From: Sinotaia quadrata | Lineage: Eukaryota > Mollusca > Gastropoda > Architaenioglossa > Viviparidae | Length of the DNA stretch: 64,000 nt | Direction of reading: 5' to 3' | NCBI GenBank assembly: GCA_028829895.1 | Contig: CM054181.1 | Coordinates: 70,415,259-70,479,258, forward strand | Part shown: positions 24,880-38,063 of the stretch, in pieces | Numbering within the stretch: the first letter of the stretch is position 1 | Layout: every line of letters starts with the position of its first letter | Program-made: the position numbers and the translations under genes | The notes under the pieces: generated by a model | What the model saw: only the letters and a program-made list of their open reading frames with translations | Databases searched by the model: none | Told to the model about the DNA's origin: nothing

Positions 24880-25262
24880 TCAGGCTCTCGTCATCCTTGA
24901 ACCTGTGATGTTTCTACCATACCCACATAAAGCCTTCAGCTTGGAAGATCACTGACAAAGGGGCGGACTAGTCCGAGTGACCGGCCCTCAATTCACGCTA
25001 GGACTCCTAGCTAGGTGGCTATGAATGCTAGGTGCAAAGGTCCTGTAGCCCTGGTGGATAGGGAGAGCCGGCAAAGCATCCACACTGTGTCTGAAGAGTT
25101 GTTGGCTGGGTATGTGTATGTAATTGAGGGGGCAGCCATTCCTCACCAAATTAAACTAAACACTTTTCATTGTGTAGGACAAATCAAAAGAATGTTGAAT
25201 TCAAAATCAAATAACCTACCTTGCATGCACAAGACAGTTAGCAACTCTGGTTGCAGATTGTC
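24880..25262. other. GC-richer patch, probable transposon fragment
   Basis: The stretch CACTGACAAAGGGGCGGACT to CCCTGGTGGATAGGGAGAGC is far GC-richer than its surroundings. An 83-codon frame (25,015-25,266) crosses it without a recognisable domain. The sharp composition change suggests inserted DNA, but I see neither inverted repeats nor a target-site repeat. Confidence 0.35.
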
Positions 25263-26645
25263 TTGATTGAGTTAGTTATTTTTTAATGCCAGATTGAGAA
25301 TAGCAACATGTTTAATGGAAACTTTTTATTGCAGAAAATATCTCAGTCATTGGCATTTAAAGTAGGCTAGTTCAAATTGCAAGCATGTGTAAGAGAAACA
25401 TGCTATTGTTTAGGGTTAAGTCAGAATAACTGGCATTCATGCCTGCGTGCACACTAGATTCTAAAACTAGCAGGTGCATGTAAGAGAAATGCACCCAAAT
25501 GTGCACCAAGCCTCATGGTAAGAGAACATGGGACAATCTGACCCAGCACACCTATTGTGCTGTTTGTTAAAAAATTCAAAAATATGATATGCATGTAGCT
25601 GGGACCTACATTTTCATGCACATTTGATTCAAAAAGGTCAGTTGTCAGGCTTGTATAAAGTGTGCATTTGATCACGAGTGTTAGACTGTCCCCTGAAAGT
25701 GTGCATTGTTATGTACCTGTGGACTATATAACATTGCACAACATTTTGGCTTTTTGTGCACTGGATATAGAAGCATGCTTGGCAGGCAGTCCACAGGAGT
25801 GAATTAAGTGTGAATGATGGAGTGAAGTGTGAATGATAGTTTGATTGATGTGTAAATGATGTTAGATTGAAGTGTGTAGGTTCATTCAGGCATTTGTAAG
25901 GCTGTATTTTTACAGAATGTGTCCATCCCATTCTTCAGCCAAGCCATTAAGGGTACAGAGAATTTATTTCTGTACAGCATGGCAAGCAGATTGAGTATTA
26001 ATTTCATCAGTAGAAAAGTTATGATTCCTACTATACAGACTAGATTGAAAAATTGCAAACAATAGTCTTTCAGTACTAATAAAACTCTGCTATTTTTGCA
26101 AAAATGGTTTGTCTCATTTCATGTTGTTGAAGAAGTAGTAGAAAGCAGAAAGCAATATATCAGGACATGAGCAATTAGTATTTAAAATTATTCATAATGT
26201 CTTTGTGCATACTTTTTTCATTGCATGAGACCACATGAAACAATACATTCAGCCTACTTAATCTTTATGTCAGAGCTGATGGACTGGTCATGAAAGGAGA
26301 TTCAAAAAGAAGAACAAGGTCAAAATTAACTGAACAAAATACTTTACAGTTGTATGCAGTCTTATTATTAAACTATATTATTTGGTAGTATTAATTAATT
26401 TCAAATATACAGCCATGTTATAGCATATTTTTTAAGTTCGCTTAATTGAAAGAGTCTAAAGTTATTACTTTTTATTTTAATAGTGACTTCATTTTTTTTT
26501 TTTTAATGAAACTTGTTAGTTTGATTTTATAAATAAATTTCTATCAGTATCACAAACAAAATCTTGTGATAGTTTACCAAAGTATACAATTTATTTTGCA
26601 TATTGTCATGAGATGAGAATGATACATAAAATTCTAGAGAGCTCT
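25263..26645. other. Unassigned AT-rich sequence
   Basis: A weak 28-bp repeat (TGAAGTGTGAATGATGG-like) lies at about 25,795-25,880. Minus-strand frames of 73 and 97 codons at 25.45-25.93 kb show no recognisable domain. Confidence 0.45.
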
Positions 26646-26649
26646 TAAT

Positions 26650-26860
26650 GTTGGCATGTCATGTGATGCATTGTAATGTGATGTCTTTTGTAATATACAC
26701 TGTCATGTTTGGTTAATATGGGAGGTGTGGTATTTTATAGCATGGTGTGGTGTCATGTAGTATTTTGTAGTGTCATTTATGTATTTGGTGGGATTGTATA
26801 GTATGGTGTAATGTCAGGTTTGTATTGTGTAGTATGGTGTAATGTCATGTTTATTGACTG
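26650..26860. repeat. Imperfect repeat around GTATGGTGTAATGTCATGTTT
   Basis: TAGTATGGTGTAATGTCA-like blocks recur about every 25-50 bp with variable length. Confidence 0.7.
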
Positions 26861-26954
26861 CATGTAAGAGAATGTGTGCATGCATGTGGGTGAATATGTG
26901 CATGCTGGTAAATTATGTGCATGTGGATGGGGGTAGTTGTGCATTAATTGTAAT

Positions 26955-27292
26955 TATAACTACCCTAAGGTGCCTGGACAGGCTGAAGGGCAGGTGTATT
27001 CCCTCTCACTGCCAGCTGGGCCAATCTGTTGGTGAACCCACATGACCTGAGGATCATCTAGTGGATCACCCAACATATACTTGGTAGGAGATTTTCTTAT
27101 TTGTCTTCTTTTTTCTGTCTCCTTTCTGAAATGTCTCACGCAACTGGGTGGACAGATTCAGTAACTAGACAGTTGGGGGTTGTCGACTTTCCAGTCAAGC
27201 GGCTTTTAGCCTATTGGCTGGACGGGGCATTTGATAAATGTCCTGTGTTTGATCACTCATTTATTAGAACAGATTTCATCAGAATGCACTTT
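26955..27292 (+). mobile_element. SINE-like dispersed repeat, copy 1 (plus orientation)
   Basis: Homologous to the reverse complement of 44,255-44,517. Shared landmarks are CCAATCTG(T/G)(T/G)GGTGA, then GAGGATCATCT, CCCAACATAT, TCTGTCTCC, AGATTCAGTA and the tail CAGATTTCATCAGAATGCA. Copy 1 alone keeps a tRNA-like part: TAGCCTATTGG (A-box-like) near 27,207 and GTGTTTGATCACTC (B-box-like) near 27,246. The tail end abuts the satellite array within a few bases. Family name unknown to me. Confidence 0.65.
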
Positions 27293-27639
27293 CTTATAGT
27301 ACAAATTTTTAAAATTCAAAAACAGGGTGATTTACTTATGGGAGATTATTTTTATTATTAAGATGGGTTTTATATTTATGCTAGTGCATTACATTTCTAC
27401 TGTTTTTTTGAGTCTTTTCTTTCAATTATATATGTGTAAAAATTAAATTTAAAAAAAAGGAGAGAATAAAATTTTTAAAATTCAAAAACAGGGTGATTTA
27501 CTTATGGGGGATTTTTTTTATTATTAAGATGGGTTTTATATTTATGCTAGTGCATTACATTTCTACTGTTTTTTTGAGTCTTTTCTTTCAATTATATATG
27601 TGCAAAAATTAAAAAAAAAGAGAGAGAATAAAATTTTTA

Positions 27640-30600
27640 AAATTCAAAAACAGGGTGATTTACTTATGGGGGATTTTTTTAATTATTAAGATGTAATGTA
27701 CTAGCATAAATATAAAACCCATCATTTCTACTGGGTTTTTTTGAGTCTTTTCTTTCAATTATATATGTGTAAAAATTAAATTAAAAAAAAAAAAGAGAGA
27801 ATAAAATTTTTAAAATTCAAAAACAGGGTGATTTACTTATGGGGGATTTTTTTAATTATTAAGATGGGTTTTATATTTATGCTAGTGCATTACATTTCTA
27901 CTCTTTTTTGAGTAATTTCTTTCAATTATTTATGTGCAAAAATTTTAAAAATAGAGAATAAAAATTTTAAAATTCAAAAACAGGGTGATTTACTTAGGGG
28001 GGATTTTTTTATTATTAAGATGTAATGTACTAGCATAAATATAAAACCCATCTTTTCTACTGTTTTTTGAGTCTTTTCTTTCAATTATATATGTGTAAAC
28101 ATTAAATTTAAAAAAAAAAGAGAGAATAAAATTAAAAAAATTAAAATAACAGGGTGATTTACTTGTGGGGGATTTTTTTTATTATTTAGATGGGTTTTAT
28201 ATTTATGCTAGTGCATTACATTTCTACTCTTTTGTGAGTCTTTTCTTTCAATTATATATGTGTAAAAATTAAAAAAAAAGATAATAAAATTTTAAAAATT
28301 CATAAACAGGGTGATTTACTTATGGGGGATTTTTTTTTTATTATTAAGATGTAATGTACTAGTATAAATATAAAACCCATCATTTCTGCTGTTTTTTGAG
28401 TCTTTTCTTTCAATTATTTATGTGCAAAAATTAAAAAAAAGAGAGAATAATATTTTTAAAATTCAAAAACAGGGTGATTTACTTATGGGGGATTTTTTTT
28501 ATTATTAAGATGTAATGTACTAGCATAAATATAAAACCCATCAATTCTACTGGTTTTTTTGAGTGTTTTCTTTCAATTATGTGTAAAAATTAAAAAAAAA
28601 GAATAAAATTTTTAAAATTCAAAAACAGGGTGATTTACTTATGGGGGATTTTTTTTATTATTAAGATGTAATGTACTAGCATAAATAAAAAACCATCATT
28701 TCTACTGTTTTTTTAGTCTTTTCTTTCAATTATATATGTGTAAAAATTAAATTAAAAAAAAAAAGAGAATAAAATTTAAAAAATTCAAAAACAGGGTGAT
28801 TTACATATGGGGGATTTTTTTTATTATTAAGATGGGTTTTATATTTATGCTAGTGCATTACATTTCTACTGTTTTTTTGAGTCTTTTCTTTCAATTATAT
28901 ATGTGCAAAAATTAAAAAAAAAGAGAGAGAATAAAATTTAAAAAATTCAAAAACAGGGTGATTTACATATGGGGGATTTTTTTTATTATTAAGATGGGTT
29001 TTATATTTATGCAAGTGCATTACATTTCTACTCTTTTTTGAGTCTTTTCTTTCAATTATATATGTGTAAAAATTAAAAAAAAGAGAATAAAGTTTTAAAA
29101 ATTCATAAACAGGGTGATTTACTTATGGGGGATTTTTTTTATTATTAAGATGTAATGTACTAGCATAAATAAAAAACCATCATTTCTACTGTTGTTTAGT
29201 CTTTTCTTTCAATTATATATGTGTAAAAATTAAATTTAAAAAAAAAAAGAGAATAAAATTTAAAAAATTCAAAAACAGGGTGATTTACATATGGGGGATT
29301 TTTTTTATTATTAAGATGTAATGTACTAGCATAAATAAAAAAACCATCATTTCTACTGTTTTTTTAGTCTTTTCTTTCAATTATATATGTGTAAAAATTA
29401 AATTAAAAAAAAAAAGAGAATAAAATTTAAAAAATTCAAAAACAGGGTGATTTACATATGGGGGATTTTTTTTATTATTAAGATGGGTTTTATATTTATG
29501 CCAGTGCATTACATTTCTACTCTTTTTTGAGTCTTTTCTTTCAATTATATATGTGTAAAAATTAAATTTAAAAAAAAAAGAGAATAAAATTTAAAAAATT
29601 CAAAAACAGGGTGATTTACATATGGGGGATTTTTTTTATTATTAAGATGTAATGTACTAGCATAAATAAAAAACCATCATTTCTACTGTTTTTTTAGTCT
29701 TTTCTTTCAATTATATATGTGTAAAAATTAAATTAAAAAAAAAAAAGAGAATAAAATTTAAAAAATTCAAAAACAGGGTGATTTACATATGGGGGATTTT
29801 TTTTATTATTAAGATGGGTTTTATATTTATGCCAGTGCATTACATTTCTACTCTTTTTTGAGTCTTTTCTTTCAATTATATATGTGTAAAAATTATAAAA
29901 AAAGAGAATAAAGTTTTAAAAATTCATAAACAGGGTGATTTACTTATGGGGGATTTTTTTTATTATTAAGATGTAATGTACTAGCATAAATAAAAAACCA
30001 TCATTTCTACTGTTGTTTAGTCTTTTCTTTCAATTATATATGTGTAAAAATTAAATTTAAAAAAAAAAAAGAGAATAAAATTTAAAAAATTCAAAAACAG
30101 GGTGATTTACATATGGGGGATTTTTTTTATTATTAAGATGGGTTTTATATTTATGCTAGTGCATTACATTTCTACTCTTTTTTGAGTCTTTTCTTTCAAT
30201 TATATATGTGTAAAAATTAAAAAAAGAGAGAATAAAATTTTAAAAATTCATAAACAGGGTGATTTACTTATGGGGGATTTTTTTTATTATTAAGATGTGA
30301 TGTACTAGCATAAATATAAAACCCATCATTTCTACTGTTTTTTGAGTTTTTTCTTTTAATTATATATGTGTAAAAATTAAAAAAAAAAGAGAATAAAATT
30401 TTAAAAATTCAAAAACAGGTGATTTACTTCTGGGAGATATTTTTTTATTATTAAGATGGGTTTATATTTATGCTAGTGTCTTACATTTCTACTGTTTTTT
30501 GAGTCTTTTCTTTCAATTATTTATGTGCAAAAATTAAAAAAAAGTGAATAATATTTTTAAAATTCAAAAACAGGGTGATTTACTTATGGGGAATTTTTTT

Positions 30601-31690
30601 TATTATTAAGATGTAATGTACTAGCATAAATATAAAACCCATCAATTCTACTGGTTTTTTTGAGTGTTTTCTTTCAATTATATATGTGTAAAAATTAAAA
30701 AAAAGAATAAAATTTTTAAAATTCAAAAACAGGGTGATTTACTTATGGGGGATTTTTTTTATTATTAAGATGTAATGTACTAGCATAAATAAAAAACCAT
30801 CATTTTAACTTTTTTTTTTAGTCTTTTCTTTCAATTATATATGTGTAAAAATTAAATTTAAAAAAAAAAAGAGAATAAAATTTTTAAAATTCAAAAACAG
30901 GGTGATTTACTTATGGGGGATTTTTTTATTATTAAGATGTAATATACTAGCATAAATATAAAACCCATCATTTCTACTGTTTTTTGAGTCTTTTCTTTCA
31001 ATTATATATGTGTAAAAATTAAAAAATAAAGAGAATAAAATTTTTAAAATTCAAAAACAGGGTGATTTACTTATGGGGCATTTTTTTATTATTAAGATGG
31101 GTTTTATATTTATGCTAGTGCATTACATTTCTACTCTTTTTTGAGTCTTTTCTTTCAATTATTTATGTGCAAAAATTAAAAAAATAAAGAGAATAAAATT
31201 TTTAAAATTCAAAAACAGGGTGATGGGGGATTTTTTTTTATTATTAAGATGTAATTACTAGCATAAATATAAAACCCATCTTTTCTACTGTTTTTTGAGT
31301 CTTTTCTTTCAATTATATATGTGTAAAAATTAAATTTAAAAAAAAAAGAGAAAATAAAATTTAAAAAATTCAAAAAACAGGGTGATTTACTTATGGGGGA
31401 TTTTTTTTATTATTTAGATGGGTTTTATATTTATGCTAGTGCATTACATTTCTACTCTTTTGTGAGTCTTTTCTTTCAATTATATATGTGTAAAAAATTA
31501 TAAAAAAAGATAATAAAATTTTTAAAATTCATAAACAGGGTGATTTACTTATGGGGGATTTTTTTTATTATTAAGATGTAATGTACTAGCATAAATATAA
31601 AACCCATCATTTCTGCTGTTTTTTTTGAGTCTTTTCTTTCAATTATTTATGTGCAAAAATTAAAAAAAAAAGAAAATAAAATTTTTAAAA
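27640..31690. repeat. Higher-order repeat of the satellite, copy 1 (25 units, about 4045 bp)
   Basis: The order of A and B units is BABABBBAABBABABABABBBABAB. Private variants (GAGTAATTTC at 27,910, AGGTGATTTACTTCTGGGAG at 30,417, a deletion giving GGGTGATGGGGGATT at 31,218) recur 4044-4047 bp downstream. Edges are approximate because the units are alike. Confidence 0.92.
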
Positions 31691-34600
31691 TTCAAAAACA
31701 GGGTGATTTACTTATGGGGGATTTTTTTAATTATTAAGATGTAATGTACTAGCATAAATATAAAACCCATCATTTCTACTGGTTTTTTTGAGTCTTTTCT
31801 TTCAATTATATATGTGTAAAAATTAAATTAAAAAAAAAAAAGAGAGAATAAAATTTTTAAAATTCAAAAACAGGGTGATTTACTTATGGGGGATTTTTTT
31901 AATTATTAAGATGGGTTTTATATTTATGCTAGTGCATTACATTTCTACTCTTTTTTGAGTAATTTCTTTCAATTATTTATGTGCAAAAATTTTAAAAATA
32001 GAGAATAAAAATTTTAAAATTCAAAAACAGGGTGATTTACTTAGGGGGGATTTTTTTATTATTAAGATGTAATGTACTAGCATAAATATAAAACCCATCT
32101 TTTCTACTGTTTTTTGAGTCTTTTCTTTCAATTATATATGTGTAAACATTAAATTTAAAAAAAAAGAGAGAATAAAATTAAAAAAATTAAAATAACAGGG
32201 TGATTTACTTGTGGGGGATTTTTTTTATTATTTAGATGGGTTTTATATTTATGCTAGTGCATTACATTTCTACTCTTTTGTGAGTCTTTTCTTTCAATTA
32301 TATATGTGTAAAAATTAAAAAAAAAGATAATAAAATTTTAAAAATTCATAAACAGGGTGATTTACTTATGGGGGATTTTTTTTTTATTATTAAGATGTAA
32401 TGTACTAGTATAAATATAAAACCCATCATTTCTGCTGTTTTTTGAGTCTTTTCTTTCAATTATTTATGTGCAAAAATTAAAAAAAGAGAGAATAATATTT
32501 TTAAAATTCAAAAACAGGGTGATTTACTTATGGGGGATTTTTTTTATTATTAAGATGTAATGTACTAGCATAAATATAAAACCCATTAATTCTACTGGTT
32601 TTTTTGAGTGTTTTCTTTCAATTATGTGTAAAAATTAAAAAAAAAGAATAAAATTTTTAAAATTCAAAAACAGGGTGATTTACTTATGGGGGATTTTTTT
32701 TATTATTAAGATGTAATGTACTAGCATAAATAAAAAACCATCATTTCTACTGTTTTTTTAGTCTTTTCTTTCAATTATATATGTGTAAAAATTAAATTAA
32801 AAAAAAAAAGAGAATAAAATTTAAAAAATTCAAAAACAGGGTGATTTACATATGGGGGATTTTTTTTATTATTAAGATGGGTTTTATATTTATGCTAGTG
32901 CATTACATTTCTACTGTTTTTTTGAGTCTTTTCTTTCAATTATATATGTGCAAAAATTAAAAAAAAAGAGAGAGAATAAAATTTAAAAAATTCAAAAACA
33001 GGGTGATTTACATATGGGGGATTTTTTTTATTATTAAGATGGGTTTTATATTTATGCAAGTGCATTACATTTCTACTCTTTTTTGAGTCTTTTCTTTCAA
33101 TTATATATGTGTAAAAATTAAAAAAAAGAGAATAAAGTTTTAAAAATTCATAAACAGGGTGATTTACTTATGGGGGATTTTTTTTATTATTAAGATGTAA
33201 TGTACTAGCATAAATAAAAAACCATCATTTCTACTGTTGTTTAGTCTTTTCTTTCAATTATATATGTGTAAAAATTAAATTAAAAAAAAAAAGAGAATAA
33301 AATTTAAAAAATTCAAAAACAGGGTGATTTACATATGGGGGATTTTTTTTATTATTAAGATGTAATGTACTAGCATAAATAAAAAAACCATCATTTCTAC
33401 TGTTTTTTTAGTCTTTTCTTTCAATTATATATGTGTAAAAATTAAATTAAAAAAAAAAAGAGAATAAAATTTAAAAAATTCAAAAACAGGGTGATTTACA
33501 TATGGGGGATTTTTTTTATTATTAAGATGGGTTTTATATTTATGCCAGTGCATTACATTTCTACTCTTTTTTGAGTCTTTTCTTTCAATTATATATGTGT
33601 AAAAATTAAATTTAAAAAAAAAAGAGAATAAAATTTAAAAAATTCAAAAACAGGGTGATTTACATATGGGGGATTTTTTTTATTATTAAGATGTAATGTA
33701 CTAGCATAAATAAAAAACCATCATTTCTACTGTTTTTTTAGTCTTTTCTTTCAATTATATATGTGTAAAAATTAAATTAAAAAAAAAAAAGAGAATAAAA
33801 TTTAAAAAATTCAAAAACAGGGTGATTTACATATGGGGGATTTTTTTTATTATTAAGATGGGTTTTATATTTATGCCAGTGCATTACATTTCTACTCTTT
33901 TTTGAGTCTTTTCTTTCAATTATATATGTGTAAAAATTATAAAAAAAGAGAATAAAGTTTTAAAAATTCATAAACAGGGTGATTTACTTATGGGGGATTT
34001 TTTTTATTATTAAGATGTAATGTACTAGCATAAATAAAAAACCATCATTTCTACTGTTGTTTAGTCTTTTCTTTCAATTATATATGTGTAAAAATTAAAT
34101 TTAAAAAAAAAAAAGAGAATAAAATTTAAAAAATTCAAAAACAGGGTGATTTACATATGGGGGATTTTTTTTATTATTAAGATGGGTTTTATATTTATGC
34201 TAGTGCATTACATTTCTACTCTTTTTTGAGTCTTTTCTTTCAATTATATATGTGTAAAAATTAAAAAAAGAGAGAATAAAATTTTAAAAATTCATAAACA
34301 GGGTGATTTACTTATGGGGGATTTTTTTTATTATTAAGATGTGATGTACTAGCATAAATATAAAACCCATCATTTCTACTGTTTTTTGAGTTTTTTCTTT
34401 TAATTATATATGTGTAAAAATTAAAAATAAAAGAGAATAAAATTTTAAAAATTCAAAAACAGGTGATTTACTTCTGGGAGATATTTTTTTATTATTAAGA
34501 TGGGTTTATATTTATGCTAGTGTCTTACATTTCTACTGTTTTTTGAGTCTTTTCTTTCAATTATTTATGTGCAAAAATTAAAAAAAAGAGAGAATAATAT

Positions 34601-35740
34601 TTTTAAAATTCAAAAACAGGGTGATTTACTTATGGGGAATTTTTTTTATTATTAAGATGTAATGTACTAGCATAAATATAAAACCCATCAATTCTACTGG
34701 TTTTTTTGAGTGTTTTCTTTCAATTATATATGTGTAAAAATTAAAAAAAAGAATAAAATTTTTAAAATTCAAAAACAGGGTGATTTACTTATGGGGGATT
34801 TTTTTTATTATTAAGATGTAATGTACTAGCATAAATAAAAAACCATCATTTTAACTTTTTTTTTTAGTCTTTTCTTTCAATTATATATGTGTAAAAATTA
34901 AATTTAAAAAAAAAAAGAATAAAATTTTTAAAATTCAAAAACAGGGTGATTTACTTATGGGGGATTTTTTTATTATTAAGATGTAATATACTAGCATAAA
35001 TATAAAACCCATCATTTCTACTGTTTTTTGAGTCTTTTCTTTCAATTATATATGTGTAAAAATTAAAAAATAAAGAGAATAAAATTTTTAAAATTCAAAA
35101 ACAGGGTGATTTACTTATGGGGGATTTTTTTATTATTAAGATGGGTTTTATATTTATGCTAGTGCATTACATTTCTACTCTTTTTTGAGTCTTTTCTTTC
35201 AATTATTTATGTGCAAAAATTAAAAAAATAAAGAGAATAAAATTTTTAAAATTCAAAAACAGGGTGATGGGGGATTTTTTTTTATTATTAAGATGTAATT
35301 ACTAGCATAAATATAAAACCCATCTTTTCTACTGTTTTTTGAGTCTTTTCTTTCAATTATATATGTGTAAAAATTAAATTTAAAAAAAAAAGAGAAAATA
35401 AAATTTAAAAAATTCAAAAAACAGGGTGATTTACTTATGGGGGATTTTTTTTATTATTTAGATGGGTTTTATATTTATGCTAGTGCATTACATTTCTACT
35501 CTTTTGTGAGTCTTTTCTTTCAATTATATATGTGTAAAAAATTTTAAAAAAAGATAATAAAATTTTTAAAATTCATAAACAGGGTGATTTACTTATGGGG
35601 GATTTTTTTTATTATTAAGATGTAATGTACTAGCATAAATATAAAACCCATCATTTCTGCTGTTTTTTTGAGTCTTTTCTTTCAATTATTTATGTGCAAA
35701 AATTAAAAAAAAAAGAAAAGAAAATTTTTAAAATTCAAAA
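31691..35740. repeat. Higher-order repeat of the satellite, copy 2
   Basis: It has the same 25-unit A/B order and the same private variants as copy 1, at 31,957, 34,461 and 35,262. Differences are few and mostly in A-run lengths. Confidence 0.92.
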
Positions 35741-36224
35741 ACAGGGTGATTTACTTATGGGGGATTTTTTTTCTTATTAAGATCGGTTTTATATTTATGC
35801 TAGTGCATTACATTTCTACTCTTTTTTTTTCAGTCTTTTCTTTCAATTATTTATGTGCAAAAATTAAAAGAAAAGAGAATAAAATTTTTAAAATTCAAAA
35901 ACAGGGTGATTTACTTATGGGGGATTTTTTTTATTATTAAGCTGTAATGTACTAGCATAAATATAAAACCCTTCATTTCTACTGTTTTTTGAGTCTTTTC
36001 TTTCAATTATATAGGTGTAAAAATAATAAAAAAAAGAATAAAATTTTTAAAATTCAAAAACAGGGTGATTTACTTATGGGAGATTTTTTTAATTTTTTAT
36101 GGAAATATTTTAAATAAACCATTGTTTATATGATTTGGAAAGTTTGGTTTGAAAACATTAATAGATCCTTGAGTTAAAAGTTTCATCTTTTTTGGAACTG
36201 AACTTTACATCAAAAAACTTTCAT

Positions 36225-37200
36225 TCTGTTTCCAGCATTGGACTTCATGCCTTTAATCTCCCCCCAAAAACCCTTGTGATCTTTTCTGTATCCAGCATTG
36301 AACTTCATGCCTTTAATTCCCTCCCCCCCCCCCAAAAAAAAAAAAAATAAAAATTAAATTAAATTTTAAAAATTGTGGTCTTTTTTTTTTGTTTCCAGCA
36401 TTGAACTTATGCCTTTACACCAAGAAATTTGTGTTCTTTTCTCTTTCCATCATTTGAATTTCATGCCTTAAAACCTTGCAAAAAAGAAATTGTGGTCTTT
36501 TCATGTTTTAAATCCCCTGCAAAAAATAATTGTGGTCTTTTCTGTTTCCATGCCTTTTCACCAAGATTATTTGTGGTCTTTTCTGTTTCCAGCATTGAAC
36601 TTCATGCCTTTACACCAAGAAATTTGTGATCTTTTCTGTTTCCAGCTTTGGACTTCTTGCCTTTACAACAAGAAATTGTGGTCTTTTTTTCTGTTTCCAG
36701 CTGTGGACCTCATACCTTTACACCAAGAAATTTGTGGTCTTTTTTTCTGTTTCCATCATTGGACTTCATGCCTCACATCCCCACAAAAAATTGTGCTCTC
36801 TTCTGTTTCCATGCCTTTACACCAAGAAATTTGTGGTCTTTTCTGTTTCCACCATTTAACTTCATGCCTTTACACCAAGAAATTTATGGTCATTTCTGTT
36901 TCCACCATTTAACTTCATGCCTTTACACCAGAAATTTGTGATCTTTCTGTTTTATAACACTGAACTTCAGGCCTTTACACAAAGAATAATAATGTTACCA
37001 TTGTCTTCCCTGTTAATTGACCTTCATGTCTTTTCACAAAGAATACTAATACCATTGTCTTTTCTGTTAACCTGATTGACCTTCATGTCTTTTCACAAAG
37101 AATACTAGAACCATTGGTCTTTTCTAATTGACCTTTGTCGTATGTATACCTGTGGTCTTTTCTGTTTCCTTACTTTGGTTTACTTTTACCTGTGGTCTCT
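36225..37200. repeat. Minisatellite, about 53-bp unit, about 15 copies
   Basis: The unit is built of TTTTCTGTTTCCAGCATTGA, ACTTCATGCCTTTACACCAA and GAAATTTGTGGTC. Copies after 36,960 are increasingly diverged. Overlapping frames in all three phases (36,429-36,941) are repeat products. Confidence 0.9.
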
Positions 37201-37587
37201 TTTACTTTCTAACTTTGAACTTCATGCTCAGTATTTTCATCATCTTTTGTTTGTTTCTTTTTTCTAGCATTTAAAACCTTGCATTTTCTACCATTCACTG
37301 AAGCATATATAATTATCTAAATAGTAAAAATAAATTTATAATGCCAAGCATATCCATTTTGTACCCTGCTGTCACAATACAAAGAAAACATTGTAATTAT
37401 TGCATTTAACTAAATTGTGAATATTTTGGTATCCTGGTACTTAAAATATTTTTTCTTAGTTTTTACTTCAATATATTTCTATGTCCATTGGCATTCACTC
37501 TACATTGTACTGACTGTTATTTTACGTTAACACTGTTACTTATAAATCTAATTACATAATTTGAAAAAATATGTTTCAATTGCATTT
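37201..37587. other. Unassigned AT-rich sequence
   Basis: Nothing recognised. Confidence 0.45.
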
Positions 37588-37690
37588 GATACCATGATTG
37601 AACACAGCTAATTTTCACTTGTTTTTAGTCATCAAAAGTAATTGCTTAATCAGCTTGGCAAGGTGTACAGTCTAGTAAATACTCATAAAA
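37588..37690 (+). repeat. About 100-bp direct repeat, copy 1
   Basis: TGATACCATGATTGAACACA through AGTCTAGTAAATACTCAT recurs at 38,064-38,178; the second copy has a 14-bp insertion (AAATAATAAAATGT-like) after TTTTCACTTG. Confidence 0.9.
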
Positions 37691-38063
37691 ATCAAAAGGA
37701 AAAGCTGCCATAATTTATTATGACTATGTATAAAAGCTAAAATTTTAGAAGCTTTCATATCTTAATTATACCTATGTCTGAAACTAAAGAAAAAGTCAAA
37801 AGAATCACTTGATTATGCTTATGTTTTAAAGTTAAGAAAAAAAAAGGAAACATACTTTTGTTATGCCTATGTATGAAAGCTAAAAAAAAATGTAAAAGCT
37901 TTCATAACTTTAATATTCCTGTTTATGAAAGTTTAAAAAAATCAGAAAAGCTTTCATACCATTATTATTCCTTTTTATGAAAGCTAAAAAAGTGGAAAAG
38001 TTTCCATATGGTTTTTATGCCCATGTATGCTAATAAAAATAGAAATGCTCTCTCATACCTTAA

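Larger units (their letters stand above)
27299..36095. repeat. Satellite array, about 162-bp unit, about 55 copies, with a core in two orientations
   Basis: Each unit contains ATTCAAAAACAGGGTGATTT, ACTTATGGGGGAT, a T-run with ATTATTAAGATG, a core of about 30 bp, TTTCTACTGTTTTTTGAGTC, TTTTCTTTCAATTATATATG and an A-rich linker. In type A units the core reads GGGTTTTATATTTATGCTAG followed by TGCATTAC. In type B units it is the reverse complement, TAATGTACTAGCATAAATAT followed by AAAACCC. By eye I count 23 type A, 31 type B and one truncated last unit. Frames in it are short and meaningless. The left edge touches the SINE-like element; the right edge breaks inside a unit. Confidence 0.97.

Noticed and set aside
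27299..36095. CRISPR-like array of regularly spaced repeats
   Set aside because: Whole units repeat, including the would-be spacers; this is a eukaryotic satellite, and no cas genes or prokaryotic features are present.
36429..36941. Four overlapping frames of 66-140 codons on the plus strand
   Set aside because: All three phases of the 53-bp minisatellite are open; no codon-like bias for one phase.
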